This document shows, piece by piece, positions 48,712 to 57,614 of a DNA stretch of 64,000 nt (position 1 is the first letter of the stretch; each line of letters opens with the position of its first letter). The stretch is from positions 868,001-932,000 of the forward strand of contig NZ_JAPEOX010000001.1 of assembly GCF_026340675.1 (NCBI RefSeq), given 5' to 3'. The notes beneath the pieces were generated by a model, which was not told the origin of the DNA, did not search any database, and was given only the letters and a program-made list of their open reading frames with translations. The position numbers and the translations under genes are program-made. This stretch comes from Streptomyces sp. NBC_01264. GTDB lineage: Bacteria > Actinomycetota > Actinomycetes > Streptomycetales > Streptomycetaceae.

Positions 48712-50100
48712 ATGGACGCGCGCGAGGCGGCGCTCCGACAGGCACACGGCCATGCCGTCCGCTGGCTGGCGAGCCTGAACGACCGCCGGGTTCCCGCCCG
48801 CGCTTCGGTCGACGAGATCGTGCGCGCGCTCGGTGAGGAACTACCCGGCGCTCCCAGCACGCCCGCCGACGTCGTCGACCTGCTCGCCACGGCGTGCGAG
48901 CCGGGGCTCACCGCGTTCCCCGGTGGCCGCTTCTACGGGTTCGTGGTCGGTGGTACCGAACCGGCCGCGCTCGCCGTGGACTGGCTCGTCAGCGCCTGGG
49001 ACCAGAACTGCGTGATGCGCGCCGCATCCCCCGCGTACGCGGCGGTGGAGGAGGTGGCGGGCGCCTGGCTGCTGGATCTCCTCGGCCTGCCCGGCGACAG
49101 CGCCGTCGGCTTCACCACGGGAGCCACGATGGCCAACTTCACCTGCCTGGCCGCCGGGCGCGACGCGGTGCTGCGGCGCGCCGGCTGGAACGTCGCCCGC
49201 GACGGACTCACGGGCGGGTCGGCCGTACGCGTCATCGCAGGCGAGGACCGCCACATGGCCATCGACCTGGCGCTTCGCTACCTGGGGCTCGGCCGGCCCG
49301 AACTGATCGCGGCGGACGGGCAGGGACGCATCGAGCCCGCTGCCCTGCGGCGCGCCCTGGCGGCCGACGGGCAGCGCCCCACGATCGTGGTCCTGCAGGC
49401 CGGAGACATCCACTCCGGGGCCTTCGATCCGTTCCCCGAGGCGATCCGCGCCGCTCGCGAGGCGGACGCGTGGGTGCACGTCGACGGCGCCTTCGGACTG
49501 TGGGCGGCCGCGTCCCCGGCGTACGCGCGCCTGACGGCGGGCTGCGCGGACGCCGACTCGTGGGCGACCGACGCCCACAAGACCCTGAACGTCCCCTACG
49601 ACTGCGGTCTCGCCATCGTGCGCGACCCGTCGGCGGTCCGGTCGGCGATGGGTCTGCGCGGCGACTACCTCATCCAGGACGAGCAGGGCGATCCCGTCGA
49701 CAAGGTCCCCGAACTCTCCCGCCGCGGCAGGGCCTTCACCGTGTGGGCGGCTCTCAGGTCCCTCGGCCGGTCGGGCGTGGCCGACCTCGTCGACCGGCTG
49801 TGCCGGCACGCTTCCGCCTTCGCCGTCGGCATCGCCGGGACGGACGGCGCGACCGTCCTCAACGAGGTGGTGTTCACCCAGGTCTGCGCCGAGTTCGGCG
49901 ACGACGAGCGCACGGACCGGGTCCTCACCCGGCTGCTCGACGACGGCACGGCATGGATCAGCGGCTCCACCTGGCGCGGGCGGCGCGTCATGCGGATCTC
50001 GGTGAGCAACTGGTCGACGACCGACGACGACGTGCGGCGCGCCCTCGACGCGATCCGGCGCGCCTCCGCCGGCGGCGCCGCCGACACCAGCGGCGCCTGA
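48712..50100 (+). CDS. PLP-dependent group II decarboxylase
   Basis: The 462-residue protein is a group II amino-acid decarboxylase: GRFYGFVVGGTEPAALAVDW, GFTTGATMANFTCLAAGRDA (phosphate cup), WVHVDGAFGLWAAASP with the PLP Asp, and WATDAHKTLNVPYDCG with the PLP Lys. The C-terminal small domain ends WSTTDDDVRRALDAI. Substrates in this group include aromatic amino acids, glutamate and diaminobutyrate; sequence does not decide. It lies between two SpoIIE phosphatase genes and may be co-transcribed with the one upstream (60-base gap). Confidence 0.88.
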   Translation: MDAREAALRQAHGHAVRWLASLNDRRVPARASVDEIVRALGEELPGAPSTPADVVDLLATACEPGLTAFPGGRFYGFVVGGTEPAALAVDWLVSAWDQNCVMRAASPAYAAVEEVAGAWLLDLLGLPGDSAVGFTTGATMANFTCLAAGRDAVLRRAGWNVARDGLTGGSAVRVIAGEDRHMAIDLALRYLGLGRPELIAADGQGRIEPAALRRALAADGQRPTIVVLQAGDIHSGAFDPFPEAIRAAREADAWVHVDGAFGLWAAASPAYARLTAGCADADSWATDAHKTLNVPYDCGLAIVRDPSAVRSAMGLRGDYLIQDEQGDPVDKVPELSRRGRAFTVWAALRSLGRSGVADLVDRLCRHASAFAVGIAGTDGATVLNEVVFTQVCAEFGDDERTDRVLTRLLDDGTAWISGSTWRGRRVMRISVSNWSTTDDDVRRALDAIRRASAGGAADTSGA

Positions 50101-50138
50101 GGGGCGGCCGGGCCGCCGGAGTGCCATGCCTCCATTAG

Positions 50139-51248
50139 GTGGATACCCTGATGATTGTGATCACGTCTGGACCACCGTGGCGCCGTAGGCTCCCAGGCCC
50201 GGGAAGTCTCGTACGGCTGTCGCCGGTCGTCCTGACCGTCATCATCGCGAGTCTGGCCTACACCACTCCGCCGGACATGGCGTTCAGCCGTCTCCTCCCG
50301 GCGGCGCCGGCCCTGGCCGCCGCCATGTGGCCGGTCCTCCCCACCATCCTGCTCGGGACGGTCTGCCTCCTCCTGATGATCGGCCTCAGCCTCGTCTTCC
50401 CCGACCTGGGGACGTGGTGGACGGCCGCGGGCATCATCGCGGTCACCGTGGCCGCGGCGTACGGAAGCCACGTCCGGCTCCAGCGGGAGCGCACCCTCTT
50501 TCAGGTGAGGCTCGTCGCCGACGCCGCGCAGCAGGTGGTGCTGAGCCCCATGCCGCACCGCCTGGGCAACATCGAGATCGAGTCGCTGTACCTCGCGGCC
50601 GCGGCGGAGGCCCGCATCGGCGGGGACTTCTACGAGGTGGTCGACACGCCGTTCGGGATCCGGCTGCTCATCGGTGACGTGCGGGGCAAGGGGCTACCGG
50701 CCGTGGGGGCGGCCGCGACGATCGTCAACGCCTTCCGGGAGGCGGCGTACGGGGAGGCCGACCTGGTCGACGTCGCCCGCAGGCTGGACGCCAGCAGCAC
50801 CCGGTACAACTCCGCCTTTCCCCTCGACGGGGCGATGGAGCGATTCGCCACGGCCCTCCTCGTCCAGATCCCGCGCGAGGGCGGCCGTTTCGACATCCTC
50901 AACTGCGGGCATCCCCCGCCGATGCTCCTGCACCGCAGAAGACTTCGCGTACTGGAGTCCGCGGATCCCTCGCCGCTGATCAGCCTCGCGGAGCTCGTCG
51001 GCGATCACTACAACGTCGACACCTACGATTTCGCACCCGGCGACCTGCTCCTCCTCTATACCGACGGGATCGCCGAAGCCCGCGCCCGCGACGGCGAGTT
51101 CTTCCCCTTGGCGGCCTGGATGGTCCGGCAGCCGCCGACACCGCCCCGCGAACTGCTCGCGGCCCTGCACCGCGATCTTCTGCGCTATCGGAGAGGGCGC
51201 CTCGACGACGACGTCGCCGCCCTCGCCGTACGCCTGTCCGAGCCCTGA
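50139..51248 (+). CDS. Membrane-anchored SpoIIE/PP2C phosphatase
   Basis: The protein (369 residues from GTG 50139; ATG 50151 is an alternative) has three N-terminal membrane helices (about 25-45, 50-85, 90-110). A short linker helix and a PP2C/SpoIIE domain follow: EARIGGDFYEVVDTPFGIRL, IGDVRGKGLPAVG, LNCGHPPPMLL and LLLYTDGIAEAR. Metal-binding Asp residues are kept. The two-domain 'three helices plus SpoIIE' layout is frequent in Streptomyces; targets are anti-anti-sigma factors. It is convergent with the phosphatase at 51273. Confidence 0.9.
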   Translation: MDTLMIVITSGPPWRRRLPGPGSLVRLSPVVLTVIIASLAYTTPPDMAFSRLLPAAPALAAAMWPVLPTILLGTVCLLLMIGLSLVFPDLGTWWTAAGIIAVTVAAAYGSHVRLQRERTLFQVRLVADAAQQVVLSPMPHRLGNIEIESLYLAAAAEARIGGDFYEVVDTPFGIRLLIGDVRGKGLPAVGAAATIVNAFREAAYGEADLVDVARRLDASSTRYNSAFPLDGAMERFATALLVQIPREGGRFDILNCGHPPPMLLHRRRLRVLESADPSPLISLAELVGDHYNVDTYDFAPGDLLLLYTDGIAEARARDGEFFPLAAWMVRQPPTPPRELLAALHRDLLRYRRGRLDDDVAALAVRLSEP

Positions 51249-51272
51249 GGCCGGCACACGCAAGCCGCCCGC

Positions 51273-53921
51273 TCAGGGGTCCACGTGCTCCGGCAACGGC
51301 TGCTCGGACCAGATGATCTTCCCGGTGGGCGTGTAACGGGTGCCCCATCGGCCGCCGATCTGCGCCACGAGGAAGAGCCCGCGACCCCCTTCGTCCGTGG
51401 TCGCCGCGTATCGCAGGTGGGGTGCGGTGCTGCTGCCGTCGGAGACCTCGCAGGTCAGCAGCCTGCCGTCATTCAGCAGCCGGACGCGGACCGGTGCGCT
51501 GCCGTGCCGGATGGCGTTCGTGACGAGCTCGCTCAGTACGAGTTCCGTGCCGAAGGCGAGCTCGGACAGCCCCCATTCCTCGAGCTTCTCGACCGCGCGG
51601 GCCCGCACGCCTCCCACGGCGTTCGGCTCGAAGGGCACCTCCCAGTCGGCGATGCGGTCCGCGCCCAGCGCGTGCGTCTGCGCGATGAGGACGGCCACGT
51701 CGTCCCTCGGGCGCACCGGCATCAGCTCCTTCAGGACCGCCCGGCAGGTTTCGTGGGGCCCCGGGCCGGCGTGGGAGAGGGCGGAGCGGAGCAGTTCGAG
51801 CCCCTCGTCGATGTCGCGGCCCGGGTCCTCGATCAGGCCGTCGGTGTACAGCACCAGCAGCGAGCCCTCGCTCAGGTCCAGCTCCGCCGACTCGAAGGGG
51901 AACCCGCCCAGCCCCAGCGGTGCGCCCGGGGGCAGGTCGGGCATCCGCGCCGATCCGTCGGGACCCACCACGAACGGCGGTACGTGCCCCGCGCGGGCCA
52001 TCGTGCACCGCTGGGTCACCGCGTCGTACACGGCGTACAGGCAGGTCGCTCCGATCAGTTCGCCGTCGGTGCCGCCGCCCTCCCCGCTCTGGTCGATGTA
52101 CTGGACGAGGTCGTCGAGGCGCGCCAGCAGTTCGTCGGGAGGAAGGTCCAGGGAGGAGAAGTTGAGTACGGCCGTACGCAGCTGGCCCATGGTCGCCGCG
52201 GCGCGCAGTCCGTGGCCGACGACGTCACCCACGACCAGGGCGACCCGGCTGCCGGGCAGCGGGATCACGTCGAACCAGTCGCCGCCGACCCCGGAGTGGG
52301 CGGGCAGGTAGTAGTGCGCCACCTCCACGGCGCTCTGCTCGGGCAGCTCGCGCGGCAGCAGGCTGTGCTGGAGCGTCACGGCCAGGGCGTGCTCGCGGGT
52401 GTAGCGGCGGGCGTTGTCGATGGTGACGCCGGCCCGTGCCACGAGCTCCTCGGCGAGCGAGAGGTCCTCGTCGTTGAAGGGTTCGGGCTTGCGCGAGCGC
52501 CAGAAGTTGGCCACGCCGAGCGTGACCCCGCGGGCCGTGAGGGGGGCGGTGATCAGGGAGTGGATCCCGGAGTCGACGATCTCCCGGGCCCGCCGCGGGT
52601 CCTGGGCGTGCCAGCCGGGCGCGTCGGCGAGGTCCTTCACCACCTCGGCCCGGCCGCTGCTGAAACCGCGGGCCTGCGGGGTGGACGGCAGGAAGTCGAT
52701 CAGTGTGCCGCGCGGATAGAGCGGCGAGTCGTCGCGGATGCCGCTGACCCCGGTACGCCGCAGGTCCGCGTCCGGGGTGGGCTCGTCCCCGTGGAGCACG
52801 GGCTCGGCCAGGTCCACGGTGGCGAAGTCCGCGAAACGCGGTACGGCGACGTCGGCGAGCTCCTGAGCCGTCCGCTCCACGTCGAGGGTGGTGCCGATGC
52901 CGGTGCCGGCGTCGTACAGCAGCTTGAGCCGTCTGTGGGCCGTGTCGGCCCGTGCGCTGAGCAGGCGCATCTCGGTGGAGTCACGGATGGTGACGGCCGC
53001 CCCCTCGGGCCCGCCGCCGGGACGGGTCGGCCTCTGGCTGATGACCAGGAGCCGGTCCCCGGCCTCGTGCACCTCGTCGGTGGCCTCCCGACCGGACCGC
53101 AGGAGCTCGGACACCTGCCGGTCGAGGCCGGGCAGGTCCCGGATCAAGGTCCCCTCGGCCTCGGGGGAAAGCCGCAGGAGCCGCTTGGCCTCGTCGTTCG
53201 CGAGCAGGAGCCGCCCGTCGCCATCGGTGATCAGGACCCCCTCGCGGACGGCGTGCAGCACCGCGTCGTGGTGCTCGTACATCCGCGTCATTTCCAGGGG
53301 GCCGAGGCCGTGGGTCTGGCGCCGGAGGCGTCTGCTGATCAGTGCCGCTCCCCCGGTGGCCAGGGCGAGGCCGGTCGCGGCGACGCCGAGGATCACGGGG
53401 AGTTGCCGATCGACCGCTCCGGTGAGGTTCTTGACGGTGAGACCGGCCGACACCAGGGCCACGACCCGGCCGTCGTCGGAGAACACCGGCACCACGGCCT
53501 GGATCTCGTTGCCCAGCGGGCCGTCGACGCTCTCCGTGTACACGTGGCCGGCGAGCGAGGGCGCGATCGTCCCCACGAACCGCTTGCCGATGCGGTCGGG
53601 CAGGGGGTGGGTGTAGCGGATCCCCTCGGTGTCCATGACCACGATGAAGTCCACCCCGGTCGCCTTGCGCGTCGACTCGGCGAGGGGCTGGAGGATCGCG
53701 GAGGGGTCGGGAGAGCGCAGGGCCGCCTGCAGCCCGAGCGAGCGGGCGAAGGTCTCGGCGACCGCCACCGAGCGGCTGCGGGCCTCGCGGTCGATGTCGT
53801 GGCGCGACTGGAGCACCAGAGCCAGCACCGCACCGGCGGCGAGCAGCACCACGACCGCCACCTGCAGGACGAAGACCTGCCGGGCGACGCTTCGCGGGCG
53901 ATTGCCGCTCAGTGACCGCAC
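51273..53921 (-). CDS. sCache-PAS-GAF-SpoIIE phosphatase with HATPase
   Basis: The 882-residue membrane protein has an N-terminal helix (about 14-34) and an extracellular single-Cache sensor like CitA/DcuS (VDFIVVMDTEGIRYTHPLPD, GPLGNEIQAVVPVFSDDGRV). A second membrane helix (about 172-196), a PAS domain (EGVLITDGDGRLLLANDEAK) and a GAF domain follow. The SpoIIE phosphatase has GVGGDWFDVIPLPGSRVALV, VVGHGLRAAATMGQL and LYTDGLIEDPG; the HATPase has ELVTNAIRHGSAPVRVRLLN and GGRGLFLVAQIGGRWG. The Cache suggests sensing of a small carboxylate or similar ligand. Confidence 0.92.
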   Translation of the reverse strand: MRSLSGNRPRSVARQVFVLQVAVVVLLAAGAVLALVLQSRHDIDREARSRSVAVAETFARSLGLQAALRSPDPSAILQPLAESTRKATGVDFIVVMDTEGIRYTHPLPDRIGKRFVGTIAPSLAGHVYTESVDGPLGNEIQAVVPVFSDDGRVVALVSAGLTVKNLTGAVDRQLPVILGVAATGLALATGGAALISRRLRRQTHGLGPLEMTRMYEHHDAVLHAVREGVLITDGDGRLLLANDEAKRLLRLSPEAEGTLIRDLPGLDRQVSELLRSGREATDEVHEAGDRLLVISQRPTRPGGGPEGAAVTIRDSTEMRLLSARADTAHRRLKLLYDAGTGIGTTLDVERTAQELADVAVPRFADFATVDLAEPVLHGDEPTPDADLRRTGVSGIRDDSPLYPRGTLIDFLPSTPQARGFSSGRAEVVKDLADAPGWHAQDPRRAREIVDSGIHSLITAPLTARGVTLGVANFWRSRKPEPFNDEDLSLAEELVARAGVTIDNARRYTREHALAVTLQHSLLPRELPEQSAVEVAHYYLPAHSGVGGDWFDVIPLPGSRVALVVGDVVGHGLRAAATMGQLRTAVLNFSSLDLPPDELLARLDDLVQYIDQSGEGGGTDGELIGATCLYAVYDAVTQRCTMARAGHVPPFVVGPDGSARMPDLPPGAPLGLGGFPFESAELDLSEGSLLVLYTDGLIEDPGRDIDEGLELLRSALSHAGPGPHETCRAVLKELMPVRPRDDVAVLIAQTHALGADRIADWEVPFEPNAVGGVRARAVEKLEEWGLSELAFGTELVLSELVTNAIRHGSAPVRVRLLNDGRLLTCEVSDGSSTAPHLRYAATTDEGGRGLFLVAQIGGRWGTRYTPTGKIIWSEQPLPEHVDP

Positions 53922-54078
53922 CGACGTCCCCGGTACGGGTTACAAGGAGAGGTCACAAACCAGTTGTAGCACTGCCTGGCGCCCGTCGTGGGGAGGAAGG
54001 CCGTGCCGGGCGAGGTACCTGCCAGTCCGCTTGCCGCGGTGGGGGTGGTGGGGCTCGGCCGTCGCCGGTGCAGTGGCA

Positions 54079-54774
54079 TCAGCGGCCGTCCGTCCGGACC
54101 GGCGCGGTCGCCGGTCCGAAGGGGCGGGCGCCGGGTCCGGACCGGAGCCATGCCGCGGCGGCGCTCAGCCAGATGAGGGCGTAGAGCCAGCCGCCCAGGA
54201 TGTCGGTGGGCCAGTGCACGCCCAGGCAGACGCGGCTCAGCGCCACGCCGACGGCCCAGCAGCCCAGGAGAACCCGGATCCGGCGGTGCGCGGCCGGACC
54301 GGTCCTCCGGCACAGGGACAGTGCGAGGAGCCCGGCCACGAGGGCGGAGGTGGCGCTGTGGCCGGAGGGAAAGGCGAAGCCGGAGGCGTGGGTGGCCCAA
54401 TCGGCCGCGGGCGGCCTCACGCGCGCGAGGGAGTACACGAGCGCGTAGCGCGCGGCCTGCGCCGCGACCAGGAAGGCCGTCGCGTACGCGGCGGCCCGAA
54501 GGCGGCTCCGGTCGTCGTGCCCGGCGATCCACCCGGCGCCCGCCGCACAGAGGTACGGGAGCGGCCCGGTGCCGGTCGCGGCGAGGAGGCGGAGTCCGGA
54601 AGTGAGGGCGGGGGGACGGTGTTCGAGCGCCCACCGGTGGACGGCCCGGTCCACGGCGTAGGGAGCGCCGTGACGAGCCGCGAGTTCCGTGGTGAGCAGG
54701 ATGAACAGGACCGCGAACAGTACGAGTGCCGCCCACCGCGCCCGAAGGCGTGGAGGAGTCCCGGTCGGGCTCAT
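54079..54774 (-). CDS. PAP2-family membrane phosphatase
   Basis: The 231-residue protein has six hydrophobic helices and the three phosphatase motifs: LARVRPPAADW, FPSGHSATSA with the catalytic His, and SRVCLGVHWPTDILGG with the nucleophile His. Family members remove phosphate from lipid pyrophosphates or phosphatidate outside the membrane. The ATG overlaps the stop of the DedA gene by ATGA, so the two are translationally coupled; both may serve undecaprenyl-phosphate recycling. Confidence 0.9.
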   Translation of the reverse strand: MSPTGTPPRLRARWAALVLFAVLFILLTTELAARHGAPYAVDRAVHRWALEHRPPALTSGLRLLAATGTGPLPYLCAAGAGWIAGHDDRSRLRAAAYATAFLVAAQAARYALVYSLARVRPPAADWATHASGFAFPSGHSATSALVAGLLALSLCRRTGPAAHRRIRVLLGCWAVGVALSRVCLGVHWPTDILGGWLYALIWLSAAAAWLRSGPGARPFGPATAPVRTDGR

Positions 54775-55430
54775 CCGTCCGTGCCCCGCTGATGGCGCCG
54801 GCGGATCATTTCGACGGCCAGCGGCGTCAGGGAGATCAGGACCACGAGGGCCACGATCGGCAGGAGGTAGCGGTCGACGTCGGGCACGGAGGAGCCGAGG
54901 GCGTATCCGGCGAGCACGAGGCCTACGGTCCAGAGCAGGCCGCCGACGACCTGCCAGAGGGCGAAGACGCGGGCCGGCACGCTCACGGCGCCGGCCAGGG
55001 GGTTGAGGACTGTGCGCACGATGGGGACGAAACGTGCCAGGACGATGGCCTTGGCGTGGCCGTAGCGCTCCAGGAACTCCTCGGCCCGCGCGGCCCCCTC
55101 GTGGAGCTTGCGGCTGCGGCTGCGGGCGAGCAGCGCCCGGCCGCCCCGCCGGCCGAGGTGGTACCCCGCCTGGGCTCCGAGAAGTGCGCCGAGCACGGCG
55201 CAGGCCAGGACCTGGGGCATCGAGAGGCGGGCGGAGCCGTCCCCTCCCGGTACGCAGAGCAGGCCGGCGGTGAACAGGAGGGAGTCGCCGGGCAGGAAGA
55301 AGCCGACCAGGAGGCCGGTCTCGGCGAAGAGCACGAGCGCGATGCCGAGTGCGCCGAACGCGGAGAGCAGTGATCCCGCGTCGAGCAGGTTGACGGCCTG
55401 CGGCACTGCCGTGTGGGCGGATAGGGCCAT
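54771..55430 (-). CDS. DedA-family membrane protein
   Basis: The 219-residue DedA/VTT-domain protein has GLLVGFFLPGDSLLFTAGLL (first re-entrant signature), GALLGAQAGYHLGRRGGRAL, the conserved FLERYGHAKAIVLARFVPIVRT motif with its essential Arg, then NPLAGAVSVPARVFALWQVV. DedA proteins include undecaprenyl-phosphate flippases, which fits the coupled PAP2 phosphatase. Confidence 0.92.
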   Translation of the reverse strand: MALSAHTAVPQAVNLLDAGSLLSAFGALGIALVLFAETGLLVGFFLPGDSLLFTAGLLCVPGGDGSARLSMPQVLACAVLGALLGAQAGYHLGRRGGRALLARSRSRKLHEGAARAEEFLERYGHAKAIVLARFVPIVRTVLNPLAGAVSVPARVFALWQVVGGLLWTVGLVLAGYALGSSVPDVDRYLLPIVALVVLISLTPLAVEMIRRRHQRGTDG

Positions 55431-55492
55431 GGCGGGCGGCTCCCGGAGGTGAGTGGGCCGGGTCGGAGGGCAAGCAGCGGCGACTACCGCCT

Positions 55493-55507
55493 CGTAGACG
55501 GTCTACG
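55493..55507. promoter_or_regulatory. Palindromic GTAGAC-type operator (BlaI candidate)
   Basis: CGTAGACGGTCTACG is a perfect palindrome around a central G, followed at 55513-55518 by a GTAGAC half-site. It lies between the DedA gene and blaI-M56, within the region where a BlaI regulator would bind. Confidence 0.5.
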
Positions 55508-55631
55508 GCACTGTAGACGACCGGATGGCGAGGAGACGCCCATGGGAACGCACCCGTGGCTGGGCGCCCTTCGGCCGCCTCCGGACAGGGCCGTGCAGGT
55601 CCGTGCAGGGCCCGCCCCGCACCCCCGTACA

Positions 55632-55650
55632 GTAGGTAAGGCAAACCTAT
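55632..55650. promoter_or_regulatory. Iron-box-like site (DmdR1/IdeR type) in the blaI promoter
   Basis: GTAGGTAAGGCAAACCTAT matches the actinobacterial iron box TTAGGTTAGGCTAACCTAA at 15 of 19 positions, counted by eye. It lies 49 bases before the blaI ATG and overlaps TATATA, a possible -10. Confidence 0.6.
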
Positions 55651-55698
55651 ATAGGCGCCGGACGTGACAGTCCGTGGCAGTAACGGGGCGGTAGCAGG

Positions 55699-56079
55699 AT
55701 GGCGGAGGAAGGCCCGGACGCGAGGCGTCCGCACGGGGAGCTCGTCGCGGACGTACTGGCGATCCTGTGGGCGGCCGACGGGCCGATGACTCCACAGCAG
55801 ATCAACGCCGCGCTCGGCCGGGACCTGGCGAGGACGACGGTGACGACGATCCTGGCCCGCCTGTACGAGAAGGGCACCGTCCTGCGGACCCGCGAGGGCC
55901 GGGGCTTCGCCTACGCCGCCGCGGACGACGCCGCCGGGCTGGCGGCCGGACGCATGCACCGGGAACTCGAACGGGGGCCGCAGCGCGACCTCGTCCTGAA
56001 GCGGTTCGTGTCCTCGCTGTCCGGAGACGACGAGGAGGCGCTCAGGCGCCTGCTCCTGGAGGCGGCGGAGGGCGAATGA
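55699..56079 (+). CDS. BlaI/MecI-family repressor
   Basis: The 126-residue protein has the winged helix of Penicillinase-repressor proteins: GELVADVLAILWAADGPMTP, NAALGRDLARTTVTTILARL and YEKGTVLRTREGRGFAYAAA. The C-terminal dimerisation helices end LKRFVSSLSGDDEEALRRLL. In the classical system a M56 protease partner triggers cleavage of the repressor; here that partner is the next gene, overlapping by ATGA. The regulated genes are unknown. Confidence 0.93.
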   Translation: MAEEGPDARRPHGELVADVLAILWAADGPMTPQQINAALGRDLARTTVTTILARLYEKGTVLRTREGRGFAYAAADDAAGLAAGRMHRELERGPQRDLVLKRFVSSLSGDDEEALRRLLLEAAEGE

Positions 56080-57023
56080 CCCTCGCCCTCGCCCTGGTCG
56101 CGCTGACCCTGGCCCTCCCCTGGGGCGCGGCGGCCGCGACCCGCGGGCTCGCCGCGCTCCTGCCGCCGCGCGAAGCGTGCGCGGCGCTCACCTCGGCGGC
56201 CGTCCTGCTGGCCGGCGGCACGGTGGCGGCACTGATCGGCCTGCTCCACGTACCGTTCCTCGCGGCCCTGGAGCGGATCCCGCCGGCGCGGGCGGCTGCC
56301 GAGTGGCCCGCCGCCGTGCCGGTCTCCGCCGCGGCCGGTGCGGCTCTGGCGTTCCAGGCCGTACGGACGACCCGCCGCTGGTTCGCGTACCGCTCGGTGC
56401 TCGCGCGGGCGTGGGCGTCCACCAGTGACGCCGTGTCCGACGGCGACCTCCTGGTCGTCACGGATGGCGGCCCGCGGGCCTACGCCCTGCCCGCGTGGTG
56501 CGGGCACGCCGGTCGGGTCGTCGTGACGACGGGCATGCTCCGCACCCTCGGCCGGGCCGAGCGGGAGGTCCTGCTCGGGCACGAGCGGGCCCACCTGAGG
56601 GGCCGCCACCACCTGCTGTCCCTGGCCGTGGACCTGGCCGCCGCGGTGCACCCCGCCCTACGGTCCCTGCGGCCGGCCCTGGACTTCCACCTGGAGCGGT
56701 GGGCGGACGAGTCGGCAGCCTCCGCCGTGGGCGACCGGCGCCTCACGGCGACCGCGATCGCACGCGCGGCACTGGCCGCCTCGACCGCGGAGAAGCGGCC
56801 CGAGAACCGCGGACCCCTGCTGACGGTGGGCACCGGACCCGTTCCGCAACGGGTCGAGGCGCTGCTGCGGCCGGTGCCCCTCCGGCCGCGGAGCCACCGG
56901 ACCCGCGCGGCCCTCGCCGGACTCGTGACGGCGGTGTCGGTTTCGGCCCCGTCGGGCCTGGTCCTGGCCTACTGGCTGCACGAATACGTGGAGCTCACCG
57001 CCAGGGCCCTCCTCGCCGACTGA
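56076..57023 (+). CDS. M56-family membrane metallopeptidase
   Basis: The 315-residue protein has N-terminal hydrophobic helices (about 1-20, 35-60, 80-100) and a cytoplasmic zinc-protease segment with HERAH in EREVLLGHERAHLRGRHHLL. A Glu ligand region (FHLERWADESAASAVGDRRL) and a final membrane helix follow. It lacks the penicillin-binding sensor domain of BlaR1, so it is the short actinobacterial type. ATGA overlap with the repressor gene shows tight coupling. Confidence 0.92.
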   Translation: MTLALALVALTLALPWGAAAATRGLAALLPPREACAALTSAAVLLAGGTVAALIGLLHVPFLAALERIPPARAAAEWPAAVPVSAAAGAALAFQAVRTTRRWFAYRSVLARAWASTSDAVSDGDLLVVTDGGPRAYALPAWCGHAGRVVVTTGMLRTLGRAEREVLLGHERAHLRGRHHLLSLAVDLAAAVHPALRSLRPALDFHLERWADESAASAVGDRRLTATAIARAALAASTAEKRPENRGPLLTVGTGPVPQRVEALLRPVPLRPRSHRTRAALAGLVTAVSVSAPSGLVLAYWLHEYVELTARALLAD

Positions 57024-57074
57024 ACGGCGCGACCGACGACAGTGACGTAGACCGATCACGCAAGGACACGTATC

Positions 57075-57587
57075 GTGAGCCCAGGTACGCCCGGCTTCCT
57101 TGCCTACGGCCCGGCGATTGGATGCGACGTGTACGACAGGGGTAGCGGATCTTCGAGCCCCTCGGAGGAGATCGCGTACCTGCTGGCTGAAGCAGGCAGG
57201 GCGGTGGACGCCCTGATGGCCGAGCGGCCGGGCATGCGCCTCCTGGGCCCCCTCCACCAGACGGTCCTCAGGACGCTGGCGGATCTGGGACCGCACGCCC
57301 GGCTCGATCTCGCCGAGCAGCTCCAGGCGGCGCCGGCCGCCGTCGCGCAGGCGGTCGACGACCTCCTCGCGCAGGGCCTGATGCAGGCCATGGTCATCAA
57401 CCTGGGCGGCCGGCACGAGGTGGTGGCCCTCACTCCCGCCGGTGTCGCGGCCCTGACGACGATGCGGAACGATCTGGAATCCCTGCACGGCACACTGCTG
57501 GCATCCCTCACGAAGGGCGAGCGCGCCCAGCTGCGCTACCTCCTGCGCCGGATCCGCGCTTCGGCCACCCGCGCGGGCGTGCTGTGA
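57075..57587 (+). CDS. MarR-like winged-helix regulator
   Basis: The 170-residue protein starts with GTG 57075. Its core resembles MarR proteins: LHQTVLRTLADLGPHARLDL, AEQLQAAPAAVAQAVDDLLA, a short wing, VVALTPAGVAALTTMRNDLE and a C-terminal helix LTKGERAQLRYLLRRIRA. The first 45 residues are extra. The classic DxRxK wing is not visible, so ligand or DNA specificity cannot be guessed. It lies just before an IS5 element. Confidence 0.75.
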   Translation: MSPGTPGFLAYGPAIGCDVYDRGSGSSSPSEEIAYLLAEAGRAVDALMAERPGMRLLGPLHQTVLRTLADLGPHARLDLAEQLQAAPAAVAQAVDDLLAQGLMQAMVINLGGRHEVVALTPAGVAALTTMRNDLESLHGTLLASLTKGERAQLRYLLRRIRASATRAGVL

Positions 57588-57614
57588 CCTCCCTCCCCTG
57601 ACCCATGCCTCTTA

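Noticed and set aside
45415..48753. Minus-strand open frame of over 1100 codons opposite the SpoIIE phosphatase
   Set aside because: Shadow of the phosphatase and neighbours; only its last part overlaps the true DHFR-like gene, in another frame.
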